From contig CM067354.1 of assembly GCA_034190875.2 (NCBI GenBank), positions 74,746,966 through 74,810,965 of the forward strand: a stretch of 64,000 nt of DNA. Reading direction: 5' to 3'. How positions within the stretch are numbered: position 1 is the stretch's first letter; each line of letters starts with the position of its first letter. The translations under genes and the position numbers were made by a program. Of this stretch, positions 1 through 11,340 are shown piece after piece. The DNA comes from Urechis unicinctus. Lineage: Eukaryota; Annelida; Polychaeta; Xenopneusta; Urechidae. The notes below the pieces were generated by a model, which was not told the DNA's origin, searched no databases, and saw only the letters and a list, made by a program, of their open reading frames with translations.

Positions 1-420
1 GACCCCCATCAACTATTTCTAAACTTCAAAGGGTTCGGCAACATCAAAGAACACTCGTCACGTGGCCTGGCGGAGGTCAACATTATCACTTTAGACCGTT
101 ATGACTTTAGACCGCTACATTATGACACATGGTTCTACTCCACAGGGGGGAGCCTGGCCTAAGCCGTCAATCATGTCAACGAATACTTAGTTGCTAAATT
201 TTTATTTCGCTATAACATTAAAAATTCAAAGAAATCATTACTGAAAGATTATCCTTGTACATTATTAAAATGGTCAAACCAAAATATTTACAAACATTTT
301 GAAATAAAAAGTGCATTGTGGACATTGTGGTATATCCTTTCGTGGACCCAAGTCTGTAAAGGTTGGCTGATTGTCCACTAAAGGTCGCGTTCGTGCTAAT
401 ATATATATATATATACATGT
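1..420. other. unique AT-rich flank, no gene seen
   Basis: No reading frame, RNA gene or element is recognised. A short (AT)n run lies at about 400-416, directly before the start of the H1 repeat block. The only open frame (66 codons, minus strand) is of chance length and includes the AT run. Confidence 0.5.
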
Positions 421-1433
421 CCGCGAGTAAGGTTTCTGTGCTGGGGAGGAACGGATAACATAACCGTTTAAGGGATCACCTTACAATTATAACTTCATCA
501 AGTAACGATTTAATGTGTTGCAATGTTTCTTGTGCATCGTGCAGTCAATGTTTACAACTTGTAAATACTTCCACTGTATTTAGCACTTTCATTATACGTA
601 ATCTTTTTAAATCGCATAAGTAGCGGAGCTCACATTGTATGATTTCAGAGAATTGCTGTAGCTCCTATTATGTAATTATCACATAATGAGCGAAACAATC
701 GAAGAATCCGGCAATTCTCGGTGTTGTACGCATGCTGACCACATCCTTAGCAGAACCCAAATTTGTGATATTCTCTTACAAGGCAAGGTATTGCTGTTAT
801 CTCTATATACCTAGGGGTGGTTATTATGTAATTCATGATACTCGGGCATCACTTTGGGTTCATTGTCATAAATTGTTATGGTTCATTCCGTTGCAATTTG
901 GATTTTTTTGCAGTTCTAAACTTTTGTAAATGCCACATTAACTACAAGTCTTTGGCATAATGGAAACCCCGCATAAAATTTTAGCAAATGCCAACTCAAC
1001 TCGGTGGGGCAGACATTAAAGAGTGACGCTGTATCCCATTCAATGCAACGAATTCACTGACCCAATCAAATTGATGCAGTCTTAGTTATATCCATTTGTT
1101 GTTTCATATACATAATATACAACCATTTTCGAAAGTTGGGTCATTTTTCAAAAAAAAACGTTTCAAATATGCAACTTTCCTAATACATATCAGACAATAG
1201 TATTCGCTTTTTGAATCGATTTCGATTAAATATTGACGGTCAGCACAGGGTTTGCCAATCGGCAGCCCTTTCAATAAAACTTATCCGCATATACATGACA
1301 TGCGTTTATAATATTTCCTGCAGCTCCAGAGAGCATACATCTCGACACAATTGCTACGGCAATTAAGACGTGAGCACTGCCAGAGGGTACATGCTGTGAT
1401 TACAGGTTATTGCATACATAAATCTATAAAGGG
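420..1433 (+). repeat. diverged repeat H, copy H1
   Basis: Two blocks match the right end of the window in the same order and orientation. Positions 422-455 match 63,518-63,551 (shared core ctgtgctgggga). Positions 1,021-1,400 match 63,638-64,000; here the shared landmarks include agtgacgctgta, atgcagtcttagttatatcc, cgtttcaaatatgcaact, ccgcatatacatg, gcatacatctcga and acatgctgtgatt. The roughly 500 bases between the blocks in H1 are nearly absent from H2. Mismatches and small gaps are spread throughout, so the duplication is old. No protein-like frame is shared, and the nature of the repeat is unknown. Confidence 0.85.
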
Positions 1434-3615
1434 CATTTGTGCATGTCACCAGAAACACTGCAGTGTGAATGTTATGTGCGGAAAATCTCTCAGATTAAAT
1501 ACGGTGAATCTATGTTTTGGCTTCCACCGGTGAACTACGACAGTGCTGAATGTGTTTGTGGAAATAAATTAATAACATTAGCATAGAGTGTTGCCTGGTG
1601 TGACAATAAACATCCATACACATTATCATTAAGGTAAGAGTAGCACATTCATTATCGCCGATTTCATCGGGTAAGCATCGTTCTATTACATTGAGTTTAC
1701 TATAGTGATATTGGTAACTTTATAGCATATCGACATGCGCAACATCAAATGATTGGAAAGTTACGAGCTCATTGTTAATAGTTAGATTATTGTCCGATAG
1801 GTGGCACATTATGCGCCGCACGACGATGGGCTTTATAATATTGCTGCGTTTACAGAAACAATATAATAGATTGTGATTTGTTGCATCGGCAATACGTCAC
1901 CAACATAATATCGGTTTTTCTATGAGCTATTTCTGTATTGCTTTTAGCCAAAACCATCGCAAGTTGCAAACAATGCTGTGGTATTCGTCAATGATGATTA
2001 TCTTTTGCGATGCTTAGGTTTTCACCGCATCGTTATTCTTGTATGTGGTGCATATAGCACGTTTATATCAGAAATAGTACATGAAAACACATGGTCAAAA
2101 GGCAGTTATATCTAAGAGATTAGCATTTATTGTTACATATCGTTGCGTTATAATTTATCGACAAGTGGTACGGCGCAAGTACCTTGTATCAAGCAATATA
2201 ATTACGACATGGTTGTTTTTTAACAATCGATAAATTCTGTACAACATAGTAATATTTTCTTACTTAAAGGATTTGTAAGAGGGAGGTGATTACATGCGCA
2301 CTTATTATTCCCGGTGCTGTTTTTTCATGACTTAACATTTTATTGTTTTGCAGGAATATGTGACACTAAATAAAAACAATATAATACGCATGAATACAGT
2401 TTATGGCTGTGTAATGCTTTACACATTGACTGGCATGCGGTCATTGTATAGAATGCTTAAATGACAAGGGGACAAACGCTGGCTTCGTTTGTTTATTTAC
2501 CATACCCCTATTTCATTCCTGAGCCAAAGATGTGTATTGATGCAAACTTCCCGTAGTATGGCTTTTTAGGTATCCATAACTGTCAATTATTTATATATAT
2601 ATTTAGTTCTGTGTTAAATATAGAGAGTATATCATTTTTGTATAGGAACCTGGATGATGGTTTGGTACTCTGAAACTCTTTTCATGTGTCTGACCAGTGC
2701 TTAGCATTTTTTACAGTGCTGTTTGAATATGTTTCCACACGTAGACCAATTAAATATGCGGGTGGATATCACAAATGAATAGGATATATGAATTTTCGAT
2801 ACTATGACTGTACTATGACGAACGATGACAGCCTGACAAAGCTAGACAACCGACATTTATTTAGTATTTCCTGCAATAAATTTCGCAAGAAATTGTCCCA
2901 CTTGAGCCAATGTTACCTTTTCAATTATGGTATGAAATCGGTATTTACATTCAATGAACCTGAAAACCCCCCAAAAACCTCGAGTTAATGGTACTCTTCG
3001 TCAATGTTCTGAATTTGATTTGTTTATTTTTAAATAACCTATTATCGTTTTCAGGAATAATTTTATTCAACACCAAAAGTTCGTTTTGGAAGGGTTAAAA
3101 AAATGCGTTATTAACCACGTTTTAATTGCTCATAGCGGCATGAAGCCGTAAATAAATTGGTTGAATTCCATACAAACTGCTGTTCAGTGTCAACTAATGG
3201 GCCAAACACGCGCGTTTAGTCATATTGTAAAACAAAGGTAGTTACAAGTTACCTTAACAAATTACGAGGGTAAATTACAGAAAATGTTCCGGCAGGGGTT
3301 GGAAGGGACGCCATTGACAGGACGAAGGTAAAGTGGATGTGGTAAAGACTGCTGGTGGTGAAGAAAGATTACAGAAGTGTAGCTACGGGTAATCCGGGTG
3401 GTGTTTGCCGCTTGGAATGAGACTGCAGTGGGATCATTGTGGAGACTAGGGATCCCGTTATTCCAACTCAGCACGCTGAATACATGTACCGCTCACTAAC
3501 AACAACTAACTGGCACGCTTCTGGCGACTTTTGAGCCCAGGCATTGTTGGATAGACGACCGTAAATGTTGGTTTTGAGAGGTATTGTTATTCATGATTGC
3601 CTAAGAATTATCGTG
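1434..3615. other. unique AT-rich sequence, no gene seen
   Basis: About 2.2 kb with no recognised feature. Open frames reach only 60-70 codons on either strand and have no recognisable protein pattern. A short TA-rich stretch at about 2,591-2,604 is the only low-complexity run. Confidence 0.5.
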
Positions 3616-5000
3616 AGGTTCATCTTTCAAGGAACATTTCTATAACGGAGGTAAATGCTTTATAATTATGCTTATATTCAAACTATATAAACTGATGATG
3701 AGTAGGATAATTATTATTATGAGACGGATAATTTAAAAGGCACAATGACAGCAGCCTTTGAGTTTGCGTGAATAACTTAGAATTTATCACCTGTAGCGTT
3801 GCAGAAGGCGTGTCGTTCACCATGCATAACCTTTCCAACAAAACTTTCCGCTCCAATCCATCTTGTTGTAAGGCCTTTGACTAACCAATGTTTTGGTTTA
3901 ATTTATCAACATGATATATCAATAAACCGGGACCAGACAAATTCATGTTCATCCGATGCAAAAGAGAGGATAGGCTTCATAAATGTTTTATGAACATGAT
4001 TGGCTTTGCCAAAAGATTTTTTATGTTGATAGCCAATAAATACCTGCGACTGCTGAAATCCGCTGTGCCTTTCATTACATTTACTTTCGCGAAATGGGCC
4101 ACTGTATTATCGTTAACCGAACCACCAAAGGTCATTAATTCCTTTCTTAAGACCGCATTGGTCATCTAAAGTGGCATCTTTTAAGTATCACTGCTGTCCT
4201 TTCGACCATGTTAGGAATAATACATACCCTTATTCTATAATGGAGAGTCGTCGACCGCATGGATAAAGGACAGTTACTTTTTCAATTATTACACTGCTGG
4301 AGCCCCTGTTGTCGTAACACAGTATATGTGTTTCATCATGGCACATTAAGTTGCTACAAACCTGGTTTGGTTGGCACTAGCATTGTTTCAGAGCGCAATT
4401 GGTAAGATGCATTTAGAAATTACGTGTATACTTATTTTAGGTGTATTTACATCGCCATGAATAAGACAAGAGACTAGCAGAGAGTGTCGATGCAAGCAGG
4501 CACCGTTTTTAGTTTAGACTGTCTGGTGGTTAGATAAAGTATTAGCAACTTAACATCCTACAATGAAACAATCGTAAATTGCCTACTTCGTGGAATCGTG
4601 AGGCCGTCCATGTATATTTCCTTGAATGTCTTAAATATGGTGATGAGGCGGATAAATGCTGTGCTATGTTTTAGCAAATCGGAATTCTCATTGGGGTTAA
4701 AGGTTGGATATTGTTCGCATGGATATTATGAGCCATCCAGTATGTTTTTGGTGCTTAACATAGGTTTATTTAGGGTCAGTATTCCAGGGAAAAATATTAC
4801 AGACGCAAGGTGATGGGATCTAAAATTGCAAGAAAAGCTTTAAAACACTGCTAGCACCAGGTAGCAACAATACTTCGACTCATTTAAGCAGCGTAATCAA
4901 AATAACTTTCAGTTTGTCTTTGTTGTTATCAGTAGCTGTTGTTCGGCACAAAATTCGTTAAATGTATGAATTGCAATGAAATAATTCCGGTCCTTGGAGT
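3615..5000 (+). repeat. weakly matching duplicated segment I, copy I1
   Basis: Several short blocks resemble 8.1-9.06 kb in roughly the same order. The phrase tttgagtttgcgtg occurs at about 3,758 and 8,144. A 'gcattggtcatctaaagtggc' type block at about 4,154 resembles one at about 8,557. 'catcatggcacatt' at about 4,333 resembles 'catcaaggcacatt' at about 8,738. A block at about 4,558 resembles 8,880. One block (the 'ggaggtaaatgct' type at 3,647) is out of order relative to 8,326. The match is much weaker than in families F, G and H and could be partly chance. No gene is recognised inside. Confidence 0.35.
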
Positions 5001-5128
5001 CGCGGTTCTCAGTGAATAACTTGTACTGTTTATTTTGATGCATGCACACTTGTTTCTATCAACTAAGAAGGTTTGAAATGACATGCACATATTACAGCAA
5101 ACTCAGTGTTTTATTTCTTTTCGTATGG

Positions 5129-5416
5129 TCATAATTGACAGTATTTCGTTATAATTAGGAGTGTAGCATTCGAAATGACATCCTGCTGCTCTGCAAGGCA
5201 CAGTACTTTTATCATATAAATCACCTGCCGGGGAGTGTCGGACCCCAAGCCCCAGCCGACAGCATTGTACATTGAAAAAACCAATATCAGGCTGACCCAG
5301 AACTTCGTCACTAGTACATAGACGATCTTCAAAATTAAGCTGTTAACCAATCCACATGTATCGGTGTCTTTCTGTACAGCCATCTTAGAAGCATCATTAC
5401 ACCATGAACTACACAA
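5129..5416 (-). other. 95-codon open frame of unknown nature
   Basis: An ATG-to-stop frame of 95 codons in a patch that is GC-richer than its surroundings (5,220-5,290 contains a locally self-complementary GC-rich run). The predicted peptide has a hydrophobic middle, roughly residues 28-50, that could be one membrane segment. I recognise no family, and no sister copy is available to test conservation. A chance frame or a scrap of an old interspersed element are both possible. Confidence 0.15.
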
Positions 5417-6827
5417 TAGGTCATTATGATATGACGGTCAGCATAAGACAAATACTGTCGTTGGTGATTGATATGTGGGGTCATTTGTGCTTGTATGATG
5501 TCAGAAATGCAGGGTTATTGATAAGAAGCCGTTATTAAAATCACTGAGCGTGGTTAGCAATTAAATACAATTAATGAAGATGGTCGAAGACTAAAGAGAA
5601 AAGATTGGATGGGCTGACATGATTAATAAACTGCTACAAGAAAGCGTGAAAGAAAGCAAGCAGGTGCCAACAGCTAAATAAGGGATAAGGAATATGGATG
5701 GCGTCACTAAGCAAACATATTGTTTGGCCTGGCTTTAACCAATGCTGTCATTTCCCATAATCAGAAGCCTTTTAAACATCTTGTAGTTGCATTTTATCAG
5801 CTGAATAACATTTTGGTGGATTTAGAATCGTTTTCTTGTATTTATCATATGTATAAATACAGTAAGGCTGAGACAAATATCTTTACCATTGCCTTTCCAG
5901 TTGGTTTTAGCTTATGCCACGGATCATTAATTGCAGTACATACTGCGTCGTAAACCGAAGTGCCTAGCAATACATGCAGCATGACCAGCAGCATAACGTA
6001 CGTGCTTGATGCAGCATAAGCATGGACAGTAAAATCGATCAAATCGTCCGAACTGTTAGAATGCACATCTTTGTTACGCAACCGGAATAGCTTGAGTCAA
6101 GTGATGGTCCCCACCATGTTTTCTTTATCTGAGTAGCATGGTTCTTTTGTAAGATCACTTTGGATGCTGATTAGCGTAGGTTGGTCCTAACTACTAAACA
6201 ATAGCGCACAGTAGTAACTAAACTAACAAATACTACCCCCCCTCCCACACACACACCCATGCTTTTCGGAGCATTCCTCTTGACAGTTGCCTCCAACCAC
6301 TCGGTTGTGGTGTAGCTTTGGATATTGGTACACAACAAATAAGTAGAACAACATTCTAGGTATACATTAACGATATTTGTATACTTAGAATCTATAAATA
6401 TAAACTATTATTCAAAATTGTATTGTATATGATGTTTTATGTAAAGGGAAATAGCGTCTCTTGATTAATTAAGTATTCGAAAATATATCACTCTAGGATT
6501 TAGGTGCACATCGATAAATTTACTTGGCTCTTACCAATAATCACGTTGCAGGAGGCTGTGTCAATCAGCACCACTTTGTTTCTCCGAGTTACCTTTGGAC
6601 ATTGAGAAAACTCATCAGGGCATTTGTCATTAGCCTGCAAATGTAACCAAAATAAGAACATTAGAAAAAAAAGTGTCACTCCTAAAGTTAAAACTTTATA
6701 TCTTATGTCTTCTAACCATGATGCCTACCCAAAAGTTGCTCATTTATGCTGCAGTGTAGAGCAAAAATCAATATAAAATGTGTATGTATATGGCAATACG
6801 TGCATAAAACCGATGCCTCTTAACAAT
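5417..6827. other. unique sequence with a C/CA-rich tract
   Basis: No gene is recognised. A pyrimidine tract of C runs followed by CA repeats lies at about 6,234-6,260. A small GC-rich hairpin-like stretch around the word caaccactcggttgtgg lies at about 6,294. The remainder is AT-rich and featureless. Confidence 0.45.
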
Positions 6828-7055
6828 CTAACCTAACCCTGCCACCAACAATCCCAGTTCCCAGTCAAACACATCCTCTCGCCCATTCCTGATCGACCGG
6901 TCAGCGCTAAATGAGTTTGTTATAAGCCGGCAACACATAGCATATCCTCTACTCATGAATATGCATGAGTATGATAATGGCGCCGCCGGCGTCTTTGTAA
7001 ACTGTTCACGCATAATTTTATCGAATCGATAGTCTAACCAATCATGCAGGTACAT
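6828..7055. other. GC-richer patch with a perfect palindrome
   Basis: This 230-base patch is clearly richer in GC than its flanks. It contains an inverted repeat with arms TACTCATG (6,950-6,957) and CATGAGTA (6,964-6,971) around a 6-base loop, followed by the GC-rich word ggcgccgccggcg. A 75-codon frame on the minus strand covers it but matches nothing I know. It may be a remnant of an inserted element or a regulatory patch; the sequence does not decide. Confidence 0.4.
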
Positions 7056-8100
7056 TAAAAAACTGAAATGGACATAATAACGACCTAATTAAACTCTCAT
7101 CTCGTTCATGAGTCTCTACTATGGCATCATGCGCTGTCTACCTGTGATGCCCTCATTGATAGAGATTCAGACCGCTATTGATATGGTTTAAAACGTATAC
7201 AAAAATTGTCATTTAATGTTTCAATAGAAACTTACACATTAGACCAGGCATCGAATTAGACACGAAATCAAAGTTAAGCATACCTGGTGCAACAGAGTAC
7301 CCTAATTAAATATTACTCAAATATATATCAAAACAGAGGAGTCTGCCGAAAATAGGATTTGCCGATTTTTATTATGTATTCACGTACCAAAAATCATATT
7401 AATCATTTAACATTGCTATGGTAACTCAGAGATACTACAGCTGTCAATTCGCGAGAAACAAACCACGAGGTCACCAGGATACTATGCCATTTACAATAAT
7501 TGGGTTAAGTGTGTACATAACGTATCAGTCTATAACGAAGCATTGTGATAAATATCGCTCATAATTTTTGGGAACAAACTTGAGGAATGCGTTAAACTGT
7601 GGGAATGAAAGTGTAACCACGGTGCTGATAAGGGAGTTGCAGACGATGACATAGAAGGGACAAAACAAGCAGCCATGTTTGGGTACGTTGCAGGGATTGA
7701 CGTTTGACCACTGCAGGGATAACGGTGTGGAAATTAAGGGATTCGTCAATCGTGATGTCGTGCACACTATGATAATAATTGGTCAGTAAGCATACAGCAG
7801 CCGAGAAGCTGCTGTATATGTCGTATGCATTCCCAATTGCTGTCCTCACTGCTTATATCCCCCAGTTTGCGACGATCATATCAACTTGAACATCACGGAA
7901 ATTATACATTGCCAACCAATGTTATAGCACTTAGTTAAGAACATTAATTAAGAGGAAGCAGCAACATTTGGCGCGAAAAACCGGGGAATTATTGCCGTTT
8001 GGTTTTTTTTACTAGCCGACACTATGCCTCTGTTTCTGTCATTTGTATTTGATGACCCTATCAGCCTACAAACAGTTTATTTCCAATAGGATAAGCAATG
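7056..8100. other. unique AT-rich sequence, no gene seen
   Basis: Two overlapping minus-strand frames of 80 and 85 codons at 7,525-7,849 lie in different phases and lack any recognisable pattern, as expected by chance. Nothing else is seen. Confidence 0.45.
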
Positions 8101-9060
8101 TTGAAATACTCATATTAAAAACAACCAAGAAGAAGTAGCACCACTTTGAGTTTGCGTGGAAAGGTAGAGGTTGATCACCGTTTGGTGTTAAAGCCCCGTT
8201 CGCACTCCCGACACGTAAACTTCAACAACTCAATTCCCGCCACTGCTTAATTTTATTCTATTGCAAAATCCATGACATAACTTAATTTCGGTTCTTTCGA
8301 TAAAAGTTCTGCATAATATATCGACAGGAGGAAAATACTTTATTAACTTACAAGATGGATTAGGTTTTTACAAATTAAACATATGGAATTATAGTTGATA
8401 TTCGTTCATTTTCAGAAAACATGCGTGGCTTTGTGTTAACCCAAAGCCATTGCATTCTGCTCATTATCGCAATATTTACCTTTGCATCGATAGCGCTAAG
8501 AGCATGTGTAACCGTCCAGTAAAACACAAGTCATAACAGAGCATTATCAACACTGCATTAGCCATCTAATGTGGCGTTCATTTGATAATTCTAGGGTCAT
8601 TTCAATCACGCTATGCGGATTGAATAGTATTACTCTACTATGAAGACCCAATCATAGAATGGATGAAATACAGTTAATTATGCATTTAATAAGCTACTGC
8701 TATTAGCCTCTATATTTGTGCTACACCAAATGTACACCATCAAGGCACATTCAACTGATACATACCAGTAATGGTTTACGCAGGCGACGCTGCTGAGAGA
8801 AATGTAGCAAATATGATGCCAAAGCTGATCTTTATTATGTGTATATATTTCCTTTACAACTATGGTTAAATCTATAATACCATTGCACAATGAAGATATT
8901 TTAAAGTAAGAATCCAAGACGTCAATGTTACATAACGGACTTTAAAATGTAGGCCATATGTGGAAGCAATGCACAAGCTCTAACGGATTGCAGATTTTTT
9001 TGCGACTGAATGTCTTTGTACTTTCACAGCAATCATGCCGCAGATAATTACAGTCAACTA
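8100..9060 (+). repeat. weakly matching duplicated segment I, copy I2
   Basis: The partner of 3.6-5.0 kb, recognised from short blocks in broadly the same order (about 8,144, 8,557, 8,738 and 8,880). A further possible match links 9,220 ('cataatcaagcc' type) with 5,750 ('cataatcagaagcc' type), but the offset changes by about 1 kb, so the edges are uncertain. No coding content is seen. Confidence 0.35.
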
Positions 9061-9549
9061 GTTTCAAGAACAATGATTATAATTAGCACATCCTACAGTA
9101 CGACCATTACTCGTGATAATCCAGCGCTTTATTGTTTTACAGTTGTATCAGTTGGGCGGCTACGTGTGTGCCTCAATAAACACACCTAAAGTTGCATCAC
9201 AGTTGTCAATGGCGCGATATCATTTTCCTATAATCAAGCCTTCGAAACACCAAGATTATTGCTATAATTTTAAAGATATTTAAGCTAGAAATGGGTAACG
9301 ACTTACAGTAAACTGCCACATTAAGCAGTCAACAGCAATACTGTAACAATATCGCGTTTAGAAAAATAACAACAATAAACTATTATCCATTTTGTACATG
9401 TTTAGCGGGTTCAGGTCGATGACTGTCAGAAACTTTGCCACCAATCAGGTTAGAATTATAAAAAAATGTCATTGTTGTTCATGGGATTTCACTGCACAAA
9501 TTAAATAGATCTTTTCCACCAGAGCGAATCTTGCAATCCTTGCATCACT
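9061..9549. other. unique AT-rich sequence, no gene seen
   Basis: No open frame of note, no repeat and no RNA gene are recognised in this stretch. It ends where the composition becomes C-rich at the edge of the LTR-element fossil. Confidence 0.45.
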
Positions 9550-9959
9550 TCTAACCGCCACCAACGAGGTAGAGGAACATGTTGGCATATCCTATACTAT
9601 ATGCGTACACATACGTGCGGCATAGCACACTGTCTCGAAGAGCCAGCCTCTCCCATTGGACAATATAGGAATTGCTAGCCAAAGTAAAGGGCACGAAATT
9701 ACTTCTTCTATGGGAATACGAACCCTATTTGACCATCCGCAAATTTTCGGATCTCCCAACTGCCCCATATCTCTGCCCTCCGAAGTCCTTTACGGCACGA
9801 ACAGTCGGGAATGTCTATTACCCCAGCATCTTTGGATCTCACATCCCCGTATAACTTGCCAGTTGTTGTGAATTTTACTGCATCAACGAGCGTCAAACAG
9901 GAGCAACTTTCTCAACACGGACTCAGAGACACCAGGCTGCATTAGTATGTACCTTTCCA

Positions 9960-9979
9960 CCCCCCCCCCCCCCCCCCCC
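9960..9979. repeat. (C)20 homopolymer
   Basis: Twenty consecutive C, inside the C-rich left part of the LTR-element fossil. A similar 19-base C run lies at 52,466-52,484, in unrelated sequence. Confidence 0.95.
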
Positions 9980-10103
9980 TACGGCTCCACTATGTTCAAA
10001 GTAAAAATCTCCCAGTTCTTCTTAACACCTGCCCGACTGCCCTTCTGGGTGTTCCATATGGACAAACCATTGTAAGCACGACAAATGTCTTATTTAAAAA
10101 AAA

Positions 10104-10535
10104 CTTGGATGATATATCTCGCTAATTTCAGCTATGGGTTGAACATCATAACTTTTCAAGATCTAATAGAACAAATGTACCCATGAGTTCAACCTCATGG
10201 CTTATCTGGATCCCTCAAAAGTCCGATGAAATTACAAAAGCAAGCAGGTATGGCTTGGATGACATTTCTCACTGATTTCACCTATGGTTTAAGCATCGTA
10301 ACTTATCGAGATGTACTAGAAAATTCCTGAAACTCACGGGTTCGTGTGGGTATATCTTGAACAATATATCATAACAAAAATGTATCCATGTGTTCAACGT
10401 TATGGCTTATCTGGATCGCTCGGATGTCCGATGAGCTTACAGAAGCAAGCAGGTAAGGCTTGGGTGATATTTGCTACTAATTTCAGCTTCAGGTTGAACA
10501 TCATAACTTATCTAGATCTATTAGTAAATCCTCTG
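10104..10535 (+). repeat. tandem repeat of about 150-205 bases, under three copies
   Basis: Repeat starts lie at about 10,104, 10,253 and 10,459. Shared words are gcttggatgacat, aatttcagct, aacatcataactta, tcaacctcatggcttatctggat, and aagcaagcaggta. Neighbouring copies differ at roughly 15-20% of positions by eye, and the second unit is longer by about 55 bases. Read on the plus strand, units two and three give similar peptides (pattern GLSGSL..PM.LQKQAG), but nonsynonymous differences are common, so coding is not shown. The repeat lies within or at the edge of the LTR-element fossil. Confidence 0.8.
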
Positions 10536-11340
10536 CATATCTCTAAATCTGAAAGTAAATTCGACGACTCTCAGTGTTTCGCCCCTGGTAGTGCAATAAT
10601 TTTGCTCATCCACAGATAATGTGCAAACTTCACGGACTATGACTCGGCCGTAAATTACTCTGTTCCATGCCCTGTTGTATTTGACGATAAGCTTCATCCT
10701 GCTTGTGGCGTGTCATTTTACACGGCGGTTGTTTTATAGCCATTTCGTTTTTTCGAATATTCGATTTTTCAACAAGGGTAGTCCTGCCCATATTATGTGG
10801 TCCCATGGAAAATACGACGGATAATTCCGACAGCACATTATCCTGGATATGTCCGCTCGTTTCAGGACCTACGCTGCCTGTCTCGCGTACAGTGGCCTCT
10901 GCCCCTCCAATAGTTTCTAAGGCGGCGATAGGGCTATTGCGGTCTATATCAGAACTACATCCTGTCCACGTCGGTAACAGCGTTACCTCATAATGCCCGG
11001 TCACTCTCCTCAACCCATCTTTGACTCCAGTTTGCCTGCGTCCTCTAAATCACCCGTCAAGAGCCACATGTTCTCGTGAAACATTTGTATTTCTGCCCGC
11101 ATCATCTGTTCAGTTTCAGCTAGGCCCTTAACAGTCTCTTCCATGCTACCTTCTCCTCTGTCCTTCCTCCTACCAAGTGGCACTTTAACTGCATCAGCCT
11201 GGTCTGCTCAGACAAGTTATTCGCTACAGCTATGCTCTCAAATAGATGGCAGACCGTGGTCTCCACATACATATAACTCTTCTTCACCTAATACGACTGT
11301 CGCGCTATGAATTTGTATCACCGGTGTTTGCTCTATTATC

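Larger units (their letters stand above)
9550..11340 (-). mobile_element. Ty3/gypsy-like LTR retroelement fossil (gag/pol part)
   Basis: The minus strand at about 10,633-11,013 encodes a stretch typical of the beginning of a Ty3/gypsy reverse transcriptase: basic residues, then RQIQQGMEQ, then RPSHSP, like the 'I..ml..giIrPS.SPw' signature of that family. Upstream on the same strand (about 11,013-11,230) is a charged, glutamate-rich stretch that could be gag-like. The whole block from 9.55 to 11.34 kb is richer in C and G than its flanks, which I use to set rough limits. No terminal repeats or target duplication could be identified. The element is broken at several points, incomplete and old; only a fraction of pol remains. 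Confidence 0.6.
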
